A DNA stretch of 64,000 nucleotides from CAZNPH01 sp964574985. Its GTDB lineage: Bacteria > Bacteroidota > Bacteroidia > Bacteroidales > SM23-62. Of this stretch, positions 9,193 through 17,951 are shown piece after piece; position 1 is the stretch's first letter; every line of letters starts with the position of its first letter. A program made the translations under genes and the position numbers. Below the pieces are notes generated by a model. It was not told where the DNA came from. It made no database searches and saw only the letters and a list, made by a program, of their open reading frames with translations. The stretch lies in NCBI GenBank assembly GCA_964574985.1, contig CAZNPH010000006.1:62001-126000 (forward strand), given 5' to 3'.

Positions 9193-10008
9193 ATGAATTC
9201 AACAAAGGAAAACAGCTTTTTTTTGGATATCGACGGATTGTCATCTTATGAACTGAGACGCTACCGGCGCCAGATCATGCTCCCCGAGATCGGCAGGGAG
9301 GGGCAGGAAAGAATCAAAAAGTCCCGGGTCATGGTGGTGGGGGCAGGAGGCCTCGGAGCCCCCGTGCTCCAGTATCTGACGGCTGCAGGTGCAGGCACCA
9401 TCTGCATTGCCGACGACGATCCGGTGGATGAAAGCAACCTGCAACGCCAGATCCTGTACGGGGGGAACGACATGGGCAAGATGAAAACCATCATTGCCCG
9501 GCAAAGGCTTAATCACCTGAATCCCCTTGTCCACATCGATATCATGAACATCAGGCTCTCCGAAAGAAACATCCTGGACGCCATCGGGCCGTATGAGCTG
9601 GTGGTGGATACCACCGATAATTTCCATACACGTTACCTGATCAATGATGCCTGCGTTCATCTTGGAAAACCCTGGGTATTCGGGGGAATTTACAAATTCG
9701 AGGGACAGGTCTCCGTGTTCAATTACCGGGGCGGGCCCTCACTGAGATGCATCTTTCCCGAACCTTCGGAGGATTCAATCGCACCGGATTTCACCCGGAC
9801 AGGCATTCCGGGGATCACTCCCGGCATCATTGGCAGCATCCAGGCCTGCGAAGCGATCAAAGTGATCCTGGAAATGAAGGATGAAGTATTATCCGGCAAA
9901 ATGCTGACCATTGACACACTGAGGAACAGGTATAACATCATAACATTTACCAGGAACCCGGACAATATGAACATCCGGAGGTTCGATTTATCTCAGGCCA
10001 ACCCATGA
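9193..10008 (+). CDS. HesA/MoeB/ThiF-family adenylyltransferase
   Basis: Enzymes of this family adenylate the C-terminal Gly of a small ubiquitin-like sulfur carrier (MoaD, ThiS). The 271-residue product has RYRRQIMLPEIG, the nucleotide loop GAGGLGAP (about 50-57), the ESNLQRQ segment with its conserved Arg, DTTDN, and TPGIIGSIQACEAIK. The two CxxC zinc pairs of MoeB are not complete: only RCIFPEP remains where a CxxC is expected, and the C-terminal pair is absent. A MoaD-like protein with a C-terminal GG is encoded at 29868-30101 and is the only candidate partner in the window. An upstream ATG at 9130 is possible but lies at the expected transcript start. The stop overlaps the pepE start. 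Confidence 0.82.
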   Translation: MNSTKENSFFLDIDGLSSYELRRYRRQIMLPEIGREGQERIKKSRVMVVGAGGLGAPVLQYLTAAGAGTICIADDDPVDESNLQRQILYGGNDMGKMKTIIARQRLNHLNPLVHIDIMNIRLSERNILDAIGPYELVVDTTDNFHTRYLINDACVHLGKPWVFGGIYKFEGQVSVFNYRGGPSLRCIFPEPSEDSIAPDFTRTGIPGITPGIIGSIQACEAIKVILEMKDEVLSGKMLTIDTLRNRYNIITFTRNPDNMNIRRFDLSQANP

Positions 10009-10718
10009 ACCTGTTACTGATCAGCAATTCGACCAATGCAGGAGGATCCTTTCTCCAGCATCCGGAAAAACAGATCCGGGATTTCCTCGGACCAGGACCG
10101 GTGAAAGCGGCATTCATACCATACGCAGCGGTCAGCTTTTCTCTCGATGAATATGAAGAAAAGGTCAGAAGACGGTTCCGTGCATTCGGGCACGACGTGG
10201 TATCGGTCCACAGGAGTAAAAATCCTGCCGGTTTTATCCGTGAAGCAGCCGCCATCGTGGTAGGAGGCGGGAACACTTTTCAATTAACCGCACTTTTATA
10301 CAGGAACAACCTGATGGATCTGATCCGCCGGCGGGTTGCAGAAGGCATCCCTTACATCGGATGGAGCGCTGGGGCCAACATGGCCTGTCCCACCATAAAA
10401 ACCACCAACGATATGCCCATCACCGAACCGGAAAGTTTCCGGGTACTCGGACTCATCCCTTTTCAGATCAATCCCCATTACCTGGATGCCCATCCGGACG
10501 ACCACGCCGGGGAAACCCGTGAAATGAGGATCAAAGAATTCACGGAGATCAACCGTGATGTTTATGTGGCCGGTCTCCGCGAGGGGAGCATGTTCCTGGT
10601 CAGGGGCAAGAAAATCGAGCTTACAGGTCCCCGGAACCTGCGGGTTTTCAAATATGGAAAAGAGCCGGCAGAGTACAGTCCGGGCAGCAACATTGACTTT
10701 TTGTTGGAACCGGTCTGA
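10005..10718 (+). CDS. pepE: dipeptidase E (peptidase family S51)
   Basis: PepE is a cytoplasmic serine peptidase that cleaves dipeptides with an N-terminal aspartate. The 237-residue length matches the family. The nucleophile elbow GWSAGAN places Ser at 121, with Asp136 in TTNDMP and His158 in INPHYLD, one residue offset from the Escherichia coli triad. The VVGGGNTFQL motif is also present. Its ATG overlaps the stop of the activating-enzyme gene (ATGA), so the two are translationally coupled. The codons after its stop stay open in the same frame into the TetR remnant, which marks where the regulator's 5' end was lost. Confidence 0.92.
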   Translation: MNLLLISNSTNAGGSFLQHPEKQIRDFLGPGPVKAAFIPYAAVSFSLDEYEEKVRRRFRAFGHDVVSVHRSKNPAGFIREAAAIVVGGGNTFQLTALLYRNNLMDLIRRRVAEGIPYIGWSAGANMACPTIKTTNDMPITEPESFRVLGLIPFQINPHYLDAHPDDHAGETREMRIKEFTEINRDVYVAGLREGSMFLVRGKKIELTGPRNLRVFKYGKEPAEYSPGSNIDFLLEPV

Positions 10719-10763
10719 TTTAAAAAATTTCCAAAAAACTCGCAAAAGGAAGAGCTTATCCAA

Positions 10764-11147
10764 ATGATCTTCAACAAGGGAATGGATGAAATCATGGCTT
10801 TCATCGACCCCGACCGGGACGGGATCCTCACCCGTGATGAAGTGATCTTCATGATCGAGGAAACCTTCCGGGTTATGAAAAACAACATCCGCTACTGGCG
10901 GTTTTATTTTACCTCCATTATGCAGCCTTCCGTGCTGAAACTGGTGCAGCCCAAGCTTTCTGAGACCGTCGGGTCGGTCATTCACAAACTGAAAAAATAT
11001 TTTGAGTCCCGGGGGGGCGAAGATCCCGGACTGGAAGCGATTGTTTTCGGGGCTTTCCTTGATGGTATCAGCATGAATTACATTATTGACCCGGAACATT
11101 TTCCGCTGGAAAAAGTCAAAAAAAGGATCATTGAACTATATAAATAA
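10764..11147 (+). CDS. TetR-family regulator lacking its N-terminal DNA-binding domain (probable pseudogene)
   Basis: The 127 residues match the ligand-binding part of a Bacteroidota TetR subgroup that carries FIDPDRDGILTRDE and YWRFYF and ends near FPLEKVKKRIIELYK. In-frame codons before the ATG read NSQKEELIQ, like the end of the TetR HTH (usually K/S-KEELxxxIF), so coding sequence once continued upstream. About 45 residues with the helix-turn-helix are missing, because pepE ends only 45 bases before. The protein could still be made from the ATG but could not bind DNA. It directly precedes the ABC export cassette, which such regulators often accompany, so that cassette has probably lost its local repressor. 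Confidence 0.65.
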   Translation: MIFNKGMDEIMAFIDPDRDGILTRDEVIFMIEETFRVMKNNIRYWRFYFTSIMQPSVLKLVQPKLSETVGSVIHKLKKYFESRGGEDPGLEAIVFGAFLDGISMNYIIDPEHFPLEKVKKRIIELYK

Positions 11148-11157
11148 ATACAGGATC

Positions 11158-11904
11158 ATGAGAAAAATATTTTCAATTGCGGCCTCCATGATGATAAGCG
11201 GACTTCCCCTGCAGGCACAGGACGTTACTGAGATCATCAGAAAAGCCGAGCAAAAAATGCTGGGAGAGACCAGCATGGGGAGCATGACCATGAAGATCAT
11301 CCGCCCCACCTGGGAACGGACCATTTCCTTCAAGATGTGGACCAGGGGTAATGATTACAGTCTGATCCTGATCACCTCCCCGCCCAGGGAAAAAGGACAA
11401 ACCTACCTGAAAAGGGGAAATGAAATGTGGAACTGGAATCCGACCATCAGCCGGATGATCAAACTGCCGCCATCCATGATGTCCCAGGGATGGATGGGAT
11501 CAGACTACACAAACGACGACATTCTGAAAGAATCAAGCATTGTTGAGGATTACAGGCATCATTTGATGGGAGAAGAAACGGTCAGTGAATATTCCTGCTA
11601 TAAAATTGAACTGGTCCCCAAAGAAGAAGCGGCTGTGGTCTGGGGCAGGGTAATCAAATGGATCAGCACGGATCTTTATATGCAGATGAAATCTGAATAC
11701 TACGACGAGGAAGACTTCCTGATAAAAACCGAGATCGCTTACGACGTTAAGACCATGGATGACCGGAAGATTCCTACCCGGATCGAGATCATTCCCGAGG
11801 ACAAAAAAGGACAAAAAACCGTTTTCATGATCGATGATATCCGTTTCAATGACCCCATCCGGGATGGTTTCTTTTCCCAGCAAAACATGAAAAGGGTAAG
11901 ATAA
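11158..11904 (+). CDS. LolA-like outer membrane lipoprotein-sorting protein
   Basis: A secreted 248-residue protein with a signal peptide that ends near LPLQAQ. The body fits the LolA/LppX fold of the 'outer membrane lipoprotein-sorting' family (PF17131 type): an early MGSMTMKI strand, a TYLKRGNEMWNWNP block, and long amphipathic strands to the C-terminus. Such proteins bind a lipid or lipoprotein chain in a hydrophobic cup in the periplasm. It is the first gene of a tight rightward cassette with two FtsX-like permeases, an ATPase and an outer-membrane barrel, so it is most likely the periplasmic carrier of that system. The cargo is unknown. Confidence 0.78.
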   Translation: MRKIFSIAASMMISGLPLQAQDVTEIIRKAEQKMLGETSMGSMTMKIIRPTWERTISFKMWTRGNDYSLILITSPPREKGQTYLKRGNEMWNWNPTISRMIKLPPSMMSQGWMGSDYTNDDILKESSIVEDYRHHLMGEETVSEYSCYKIELVPKEEAAVVWGRVIKWISTDLYMQMKSEYYDEEDFLIKTEIAYDVKTMDDRKIPTRIEIIPEDKKGQKTVFMIDDIRFNDPIRDGFFSQQNMKRVR

Positions 11905-11923
11905 TATTAAACAATTACTTGAA

Positions 11924-13147
11924 ATGAAAGAAAAATACACACTTGCCTGGCGCAATTTATGGAGAAATAAACGAAGGACTCTGATCACCGTTGCTTCGGT
12001 GACTTTCGGCGTGTTTTTCTCCACGGTCATGAGCTCCATGCAGGAAGGGTCCTATTCCAATATGGTGGACAATGTAGTTACATTCTACTCAGGGTACCTG
12101 CAGGTCCATCACCCGGATTACTGGGAAAACAAAACCATCAACAACATTTACCAACCGGGGGACAGTCTGATCAAGGCCATTGAGAATACCGGGGAGATCA
12201 GCAACTACACATCCAGGCTCGAATCTTACACCCTTGTATCCACCGGTGAAAACACCCGGGGTGCGATGATCATGGGGATAAAACCCGAACTGGAAGAGGA
12301 GATCACCCATTTGTCCAAATGGCTTGATAAGGGTTCGTACCTGGAAAAAGAAGATCCCGGCGTTCTGATTGCCGCCAACCTTGCCAAAAACCTGGATACA
12401 GGTATCGGGGATACCATTGTCATGCTGAGCCAGGGCTACCACGGAGCCACCGCAGCAGGGAAGTATCCGGTCAAAGGCATCCTGAAACTTCCTTCCCCGG
12501 AACTGAACAATCAGTTCATCTACATGGATATCCGGAATGCACAGCATTTGTTTTCGGCCTATGAAAAAGTGACTTCCATGGTGCTGATGGTGGATGACTA
12601 TTCCGATGTCGCACCGGCCAAACAACATTTGCGCGACAAGATCGATCAGGGAAAATACTCGGTCATGAACTGGGATGAAATGCAGCCCGGGGTGGTCCAG
12701 CTGATCAAATCAGACCGGGCAGGCGGAGTCATTATGAAAGCCATTCTGTACATGGTGATTGCTTTCGGTATCCTGGGCACCATCATCATGATGGTGGCCG
12801 AACGAAAAAGGGAGATGGGTGTGATGGTTGCCGTAGGCATGAAAAAGGGCAAGCTCGGAACGGTTTTGTTTTCAGAAACCATTTTCATCGGGATTCTCGG
12901 CGTGATTACCGGTTTTCTTATCAGTCTGCCCATCATCGCCTGGTTTGTCCACCATCCTGTCGAACTTACCGGGGAAGCCGCCCAGACCATGATGGACTGG
13001 GGGATCGAACCCCTCCTGGTTTTTTCATGGGCTCCCAGGGTTTTTTACAACCAGGTCATCACCATCCTGATCCTGACCATGATCATTTCCCTGTACCCGG
13101 TCCTGAACATCAAAAATATGAAGGCGGTCGATGCATTGCGTGTCTGA
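11924..13147 (+). CDS. ABC transporter permease, FtsX/MacB type (first)
   Basis: A 407-residue membrane protein with the FtsX/LolC layout: one N-terminal helix after the WRNLWRNKRRTLIT segment, a periplasmic domain of about 220 residues, then three helices near residues 270-400. AERKREMGVMVAVGMKKG is the conserved cytoplasmic coupling loop between the second and third helix. It ends with YPVLNIKNMKAVDALRV, the usual C-terminal pattern. It pairs with the second permease 31 bases downstream, suggesting a heterodimer as in LolCE. Confidence 0.88.
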   Translation: MKEKYTLAWRNLWRNKRRTLITVASVTFGVFFSTVMSSMQEGSYSNMVDNVVTFYSGYLQVHHPDYWENKTINNIYQPGDSLIKAIENTGEISNYTSRLESYTLVSTGENTRGAMIMGIKPELEEEITHLSKWLDKGSYLEKEDPGVLIAANLAKNLDTGIGDTIVMLSQGYHGATAAGKYPVKGILKLPSPELNNQFIYMDIRNAQHLFSAYEKVTSMVLMVDDYSDVAPAKQHLRDKIDQGKYSVMNWDEMQPGVVQLIKSDRAGGVIMKAILYMVIAFGILGTIIMMVAERKREMGVMVAVGMKKGKLGTVLFSETIFIGILGVITGFLISLPIIAWFVHHPVELTGEAAQTMMDWGIEPLLVFSWAPRVFYNQVITILILTMIISLYPVLNIKNMKAVDALRV

Positions 13148-13178
13148 AAGCCAACAATGAAAACATAAATCAAGCATT

Positions 13179-14396
13179 ATGATTACATCCGTATCCTGGA
13201 GAAACATCTGGAGGAACAAACTCAGAAGTTCGATCATCATCATGGCCATCGCCCTGGGGGTGTTTGCAGGTGTTTTTTCCATTGCTTTTATGAAGGGCAT
13301 TGCCGATCAGCGGATCGATTCGGCCATCATGACCGAAGTGTCCCATATACAGATCCATCACCGGGGCTATCTTCAGACCGGCGACAAAGATGACTATTTG
13401 GCCCGTTCCGACAGTATCCTGCAGACAGTGAAAGACCGTCAGGGAATATCTTCGGCAAGCCGCAGAATGATCTTTTCCTCTATAATATCCTCGGCTGAAA
13501 CCGGTTCGGGGGTAAAGATCCTGGGCATTTTGCCCGGAGATGAACAAAAAGTAACCGATCTGCATGAAAAGATCATCCAAGGCAATTATTTTGACAATGC
13601 CATCCGGAATCCCATTGTGATCGGGAAAGAACTGGCTGAAAAACTGAATGTCAAACTGCGGTCAAAAGTGGTCATCACCCTGACAGAAATGAACGGGACA
13701 CTGACCGGAGGGGCATTCAAGGTAGCCGGCATTTTCGAAACCTCAAACAGCATGTATGATGAAAGCCATGTTTTTGTCAGACTGGAGGATTTGTCCGGAC
13801 TGGTCAAGCTGGATGAGCCGGCTGCGCATGAAATTGCCATTTTGCTGGATTCCCACGAGGCTGCGAAAAGACAGGCGAAGGAACTGCAGGCACAATTTCC
13901 CGGACTCGATGTCAAACCCTGGACAAAACTTCATCCGGAACTTGCCTACCTGAACGAATCCATGGGAATTTATATGTATTTGTTCATCGCTATCATATTG
14001 CTGGCTTTGGGTTTCGGCATAGTCAACACCATGCTGATGGTCGTCCTGGAAAGGGTCAGGGAGCTGGGTATGCTCATGTCCATTGGCATGAACAAGCCCC
14101 GGGTGTTTGCCATGATCCTTCTGGAAACGGTTTATCTTTCATTGACCGGGGGTGTACTCGGGATCGGGGTCGGAAGTCTGCTCCCGGGACTGACCGCCAG
14201 AACAGGGATCAATCTGGGCAGATGGGCAGCAGGATTTGAAGCCGTTGGATATGAGAGCATTGTTTATCCCGATATTGGTTTCGGGATGATCCTGGTGGTA
14301 ACCTTGCTGGTCATTCTCACCGGTGTTCTTGCATCCCTTTACCCGGCATTCAAAGCCCTCAGGCTGAATCCGGCCAATGCACTGAGAACCGGGTAA
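13179..14396 (+). CDS. ABC transporter permease, FtsX/MacB type (second)
   Basis: A 405-residue partner of the preceding permease with the same topology: SWRNIWRNKLRSSI before helix 1, a large periplasmic domain with GKELAEKLNV, and three C-terminal helices with LERVRELGMLMSIGMNKP as the coupling loop. It ends LYPAFKALRLNPANALRTG. The two permeases are clearly related but have diverged in the periplasmic domains. The ATPase gene begins 50 bases downstream. Confidence 0.88.
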   Translation: MITSVSWRNIWRNKLRSSIIIMAIALGVFAGVFSIAFMKGIADQRIDSAIMTEVSHIQIHHRGYLQTGDKDDYLARSDSILQTVKDRQGISSASRRMIFSSIISSAETGSGVKILGILPGDEQKVTDLHEKIIQGNYFDNAIRNPIVIGKELAEKLNVKLRSKVVITLTEMNGTLTGGAFKVAGIFETSNSMYDESHVFVRLEDLSGLVKLDEPAAHEIAILLDSHEAAKRQAKELQAQFPGLDVKPWTKLHPELAYLNESMGIYMYLFIAIILLALGFGIVNTMLMVVLERVRELGMLMSIGMNKPRVFAMILLETVYLSLTGGVLGIGVGSLLPGLTARTGINLGRWAAGFEAVGYESIVYPDIGFGMILVVTLLVILTGVLASLYPAFKALRLNPANALRTG

Positions 14397-14446
14397 TTGA
14401 ACCGATATTGCAGCAGACTTAATATGTTTAAATAAATTGATTCGAA

Positions 14447-15139
14447 ATGATAATAATTGATGTAAAAAACGTCAGTAAGACCTACCGGGAAACCGAGGTG
14501 GAAGTCCGTGCCATCCGGAGCGTTGACCTGCAGTTCAGCAAAGGTGAATTCGCCGCCGTGGTGGGGCCGTCCGGTTCGGGGAAAACCACACTGATGAATC
14601 TGATTGGCGGACTGGACGATCCGACAGGCGGGGAGATCATCGTGAACGGAACCCGGCTCACCGAATTGAAATCCTCAGAACTGATCGATTTCAGGTTGTG
14701 GAACATCGGCTTTGTTTTTCAGTCCTATAACCTGATCCCCGTCATGACAGCCCGGGAAAATGTGGAATTCATCATGCAATTACAGGGGAAAAGCAAACAG
14801 GAGAGAAGAAACCGTTCAGAGGAACTGCTTTCGGCAGTCGGACTCGGAGACAGGATGAACAGCCGGCCATCCAGATTGTCCGGCGGACAGCAGCAAAGGG
14901 TGACCGTAGCCAGGGCCCTGGCTTCCAAACCCAAATTTGTGCTGGCCGACGAACCCACCGCAAACCTGGACTCCAAATCCACGGAAACCCTGCTGGACAT
15001 CATGGAGAAACTGAACAAACATGAAAACATCACCTTCATTTTTTCAACCCACGATTCAAGGGTGGTCAAAAAGGCCAGGCGGGTCATTACCATAGAAGAC
15101 GGTAAAATCATCAGTGATGAACAACAAAAGAAGGAATAA
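14447..15139 (+). CDS. ABC transporter ATP-binding protein (LolD/MacB type)
   Basis: A 230-residue ATPase with all the expected motifs: Walker A GPSGSGKTT (about 43-51), a Q-loop (FVFQSYNLIP), signature LSGGQQQR, Walker B FVLADEPT with the catalytic Glu, and H-loop STHDS. Length and sequence fit the small ATPases that power FtsX-like permeases by mechanotransmission. The gene end overlaps the start of the outer-membrane protein gene by 23 bases, which ties that barrel to the same system. Confidence 0.93.
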   Translation: MIIIDVKNVSKTYRETEVEVRAIRSVDLQFSKGEFAAVVGPSGSGKTTLMNLIGGLDDPTGGEIIVNGTRLTELKSSELIDFRLWNIGFVFQSYNLIPVMTARENVEFIMQLQGKSKQERRNRSEELLSAVGLGDRMNSRPSRLSGGQQQRVTVARALASKPKFVLADEPTANLDSKSTETLLDIMEKLNKHENITFIFSTHDSRVVKKARRVITIEDGKIISDEQQKKE

Positions 15140-16325
15140 CTTCCCGGCAACCGTGCCGAAAACCATTCTGTTCCTTTCATTTGTCCTGTTTACGGGGAAA
15201 TCATATCCCCAGGCAGATCAGAAATCCCTGGTGCTCCGGGGATACCTGACCAACATGCAATCGGTACTTATGGAAGCGTTCGGCCAGGACTGGAAAAGTG
15301 AAAACCTTTTTCACAACCGGTTGAATTTTTACTGGTACCCTTCAGACCACCTGACCGCCAACCTTCAGATACGGAACCGCTTTATATACGGCGATCTGCT
15401 GGAAAGCACACCCGGTTATGCAAAACAGGTCGGAGCAGATAACGGGGTGGCCGATCTTTCGTTCAATCTCTCTTCCGGCCAGTCATATCTGCTGAACTCC
15501 ACCATCGACAGGGCCTGGCTCCGGTATACCCGGGGCAACCTGGTAATCACCGGCGGCAGGCAGAGGATCAACTGGGGACAGAGTTTTGTATGGAACCCGA
15601 ATGATATTTTCAACGTGTATTCTTTTTTTGACTTCGATTATGTGGAAAGGCCCGGCAGTGATGCCTTTCGCGTACAGTACTACACCGGGATGGCATCCCT
15701 GGCCGAACTGGCTTTCAAGATTGACAGCGGTAAACGGGTAACAACAGCCGGCATGTACCGTCTCAATGTGCTGGGTTATGATGTCCAGGTGCTGGGCGGA
15801 CTCCTCAACAGCGAGGACTACCTGGTGGGGATGGGCTGGTCGGGCAATATCGGAGATGCGGGATTCAGGGGAGAAGCATCCTTTTTCAGGCCGGTGGAAC
15901 ATTTTGCCGATACAAGCGGATTGTTTTACCTTTCCCTGTCAGCCGATTATACATTTGCAAGTTCCCTTTCCCTTCAGGCGGAAGGACTGTACGCGGAAAA
16001 ACCGCAAAGACATGAAGCAGAAAACTTCATGGAATATTACCGGGGCCCCCTGAGCGTCAAGGATCTTTCCATAACCGAATTTTCCTTGTTTTCCCAGGCC
16101 TCCTACCAAATAACCCCCCTTCTGAGAACCGGTATGGCCCTGATGGTTTTCCCCGGCATCAGCGGATATTATGCCGGACCTTCCTGCAGCTATTCATTAA
16201 CCCAGAACATTGATCTTTCCTGTCATTTGCAGATCTTCAGCGGCCGTTTCCAAAATGCCCTCACCGGCAGGGAAGAACGGATGAATTTCAATCTGGGATT
16301 CCTCCGGTTCAAATGGAATTTTTAG
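15117..16325 (+). CDS. predicted outer membrane beta-barrel protein of the ABC cassette
   Basis: A 402-residue protein with a signal peptide (hydrophobic KTILFLSFVLFTG, cleavage near SYPQ). The rest is a run of short aromatic-rich strands, such as RQRINWGQSFVWNPND, typical of large outer-membrane barrels; the C-terminus ends in Phe (FLRFKWNF), the usual closing residue. I do not recognise a named family; it has some likeness to DUF1302/alginate-export-type barrels. A GTG one codon earlier is also possible; I use the ATG. The overlap with the ATPase gene means it is translated with the transporter and may be its outer-membrane exit. Confidence 0.65.
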   Translation: MNNKRRNNFPATVPKTILFLSFVLFTGKSYPQADQKSLVLRGYLTNMQSVLMEAFGQDWKSENLFHNRLNFYWYPSDHLTANLQIRNRFIYGDLLESTPGYAKQVGADNGVADLSFNLSSGQSYLLNSTIDRAWLRYTRGNLVITGGRQRINWGQSFVWNPNDIFNVYSFFDFDYVERPGSDAFRVQYYTGMASLAELAFKIDSGKRVTTAGMYRLNVLGYDVQVLGGLLNSEDYLVGMGWSGNIGDAGFRGEASFFRPVEHFADTSGLFYLSLSADYTFASSLSLQAEGLYAEKPQRHEAENFMEYYRGPLSVKDLSITEFSLFSQASYQITPLLRTGMALMVFPGISGYYAGPSCSYSLTQNIDLSCHLQIFSGRFQNALTGREERMNFNLGFLRFKWNF

Positions 16326-16340
16326 GTTCTGAAAAATCCA

Positions 16341-16348
16341 TATCTTTA
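16341..16348 (+). promoter_or_regulatory. -7 box (TATCTTTA) for the ankyrin-phosphatase gene
   Basis: This differs from TAnnTTTG only at the last base and lies 25 bases before the ATG at 16374, immediately after the preceding gene ends. It suggests the phosphatase pair has its own promoter. Confidence 0.4.
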
Positions 16349-16373
16349 GCCCTTTGTTCCCAATCCGGTTTTT

Positions 16374-17951
16374 ATGTTCTTTCGGAGAAATTTGCTGTTT
16401 TTTCTGATATTCCTTTTGTATGGGTTAGCCTGGACGGTCCGTGGTCAGGTGGTTTTTGAACACATCCGCCGGGAACAGACCGACCGGTTGCTATCCTGGC
16501 TGGAAGAAAATGACATCAACGGCCGTTACGGAATAGACAGCATAACGCCCCTGATTTTTTCAATCCGTGCTCATCAACCCGGTGTGGCGGATTTACTGCT
16601 TGGACATGGTGCGGATCCCGATCTCAGTGCAGAAGGAAAAGTTCCCCTGGTCCATGCCATTCTTCTGGAACAAAAAAAAACCGTCAGGCACCTGCTGAAA
16701 GCCGGGGCCAACATCAACCATACCGATTCGCTGGGAAATACACCCCTGATTTATGCGGCCTCCACAGGCAACCTGAGGATGGTGAAGATCCTGCTCCGGC
16801 ACGGAGCCCACCTGAACCACAAAAACAAGATCCGGCGGACGGCATACGATCATGCCGTCCGGTCCGGTAATCCGGAGATCGCCGGCTATTTACGGGATAA
16901 ATACGAAAGGAACCTGCCCGACCTGACCGACGGCCCCTATGTAAAATGGAACCGCGGAAAAAGGATCCGGACCTTTTATATGGTGCATGATTCCGCACGG
17001 CACGTAACCAGGAAAGTCCGTGAAAATTATAAATCGGCGCAGGATACCTTCACCTTCCAGGGTTATGCAGGCGATACCTCGGAATACACCGTTTTTCGGG
17101 AACATCCCTACCGGGACTTCGAATTCGACGATGTAGAAAAGCTGGTCATCCTCGGAGACATTCACGGCACCTTCGACAGTCTGGTCAACCTGCTGCAATT
17201 CAACCGGGTAATCGATGAAAACCTGGACTGGAACTGGGGGCGGGGTCATGTTCTGTTTCTGGGGGATATATTCGACCGCGGCAACCAGGTTACCGAAACC
17301 CTTTGGTTCATATACCGGCTCGAACAACAGGCCGACCATGCCGGCGGAGCCGTACACTATATTCTCGGAAATCATGAGATCATGATACTTTCCGGGGATT
17401 ACCGTTACCTGTCAGACAAATACTATTACCTTACGGACAATCTGAATATTCATTACACAGGTCTGTTCAACAAAAGAACGGTGCCCGGGCGGTGGCTGAG
17501 GACCAAACATACCGTGATACGGATCAATGACATGTTGTTCGTTCACGGAGGCCTTTCACCCCCGGTGGCAGAACTGGGATTATCTGTTCAGGAGATCAAT
17601 GACATTGTCTGGTATACCCTGCGGCACCCCAACCGGAAAACGGATTTTCATTCAACACAGGTTTTGTTGTTCGGTGAACTGGGACCTTTCTGGTACAGGG
17701 GATATATAGAAGACAATTCTCTCTACAGCAAACTCAGCGAAAAAGAACTGACCGCCATCCTGGACCAATACAAAGTTTCCAGGGCGTTCATCGGACACAC
17801 CAATGTAGAACGGATCAATGCCATATACGGAAGGGTATATACCATGGACGTTCCGTTCTATACCTATGGATACAATATGGAAGCCATTCTTTACCGGGAC
17901 GGTGATTTGTTTAGGATCAGCACCTTCCGGCCCAAAGAAAAAATCGAATGA
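16374..17951 (+). CDS. secreted ankyrin-repeat / calcineurin-like phosphatase fusion
   Basis: A 525-residue protein with an N-terminal signal sequence or anchor (LLFFLIFLLYGLAW, residues 7-20). Residues about 35-175 form three to four ankyrin repeats (for example NTPLIYAASTGNLRMVKILL). Residues 255-520 form a PPP-type metallophosphatase with all core motifs: GDIHG (261-265), GDIFDRG (297-303), GNHE (332-335), HGG (391-393) and GHTNV near 480. This layout resembles Shewanella-like (SLP) phosphatases, which are mostly periplasmic in bacteria. The fusion to ankyrin repeats behind a signal peptide is unusual. The stop overlaps the start of a small secreted protein. Confidence 0.85.
   Translation: MFFRRNLLFFLIFLLYGLAWTVRGQVVFEHIRREQTDRLLSWLEENDINGRYGIDSITPLIFSIRAHQPGVADLLLGHGADPDLSAEGKVPLVHAILLEQKKTVRHLLKAGANINHTDSLGNTPLIYAASTGNLRMVKILLRHGAHLNHKNKIRRTAYDHAVRSGNPEIAGYLRDKYERNLPDLTDGPYVKWNRGKRIRTFYMVHDSARHVTRKVRENYKSAQDTFTFQGYAGDTSEYTVFREHPYRDFEFDDVEKLVILGDIHGTFDSLVNLLQFNRVIDENLDWNWGRGHVLFLGDIFDRGNQVTETLWFIYRLEQQADHAGGAVHYILGNHEIMILSGDYRYLSDKYYYLTDNLNIHYTGLFNKRTVPGRWLRTKHTVIRINDMLFVHGGLSPPVAELGLSVQEINDIVWYTLRHPNRKTDFHSTQVLLFGELGPFWYRGYIEDNSLYSKLSEKELTAILDQYKVSRAFIGHTNVERINAIYGRVYTMDVPFYTYGYNMEAILYRDGDLFRISTFRPKEKIE

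Noticed and set aside
10296..11099. A 267-codon leftward frame opposite pepE and the TetR remnant
   Set aside because: It is a shadow of two recognisable genes on the other strand and shows no family features.
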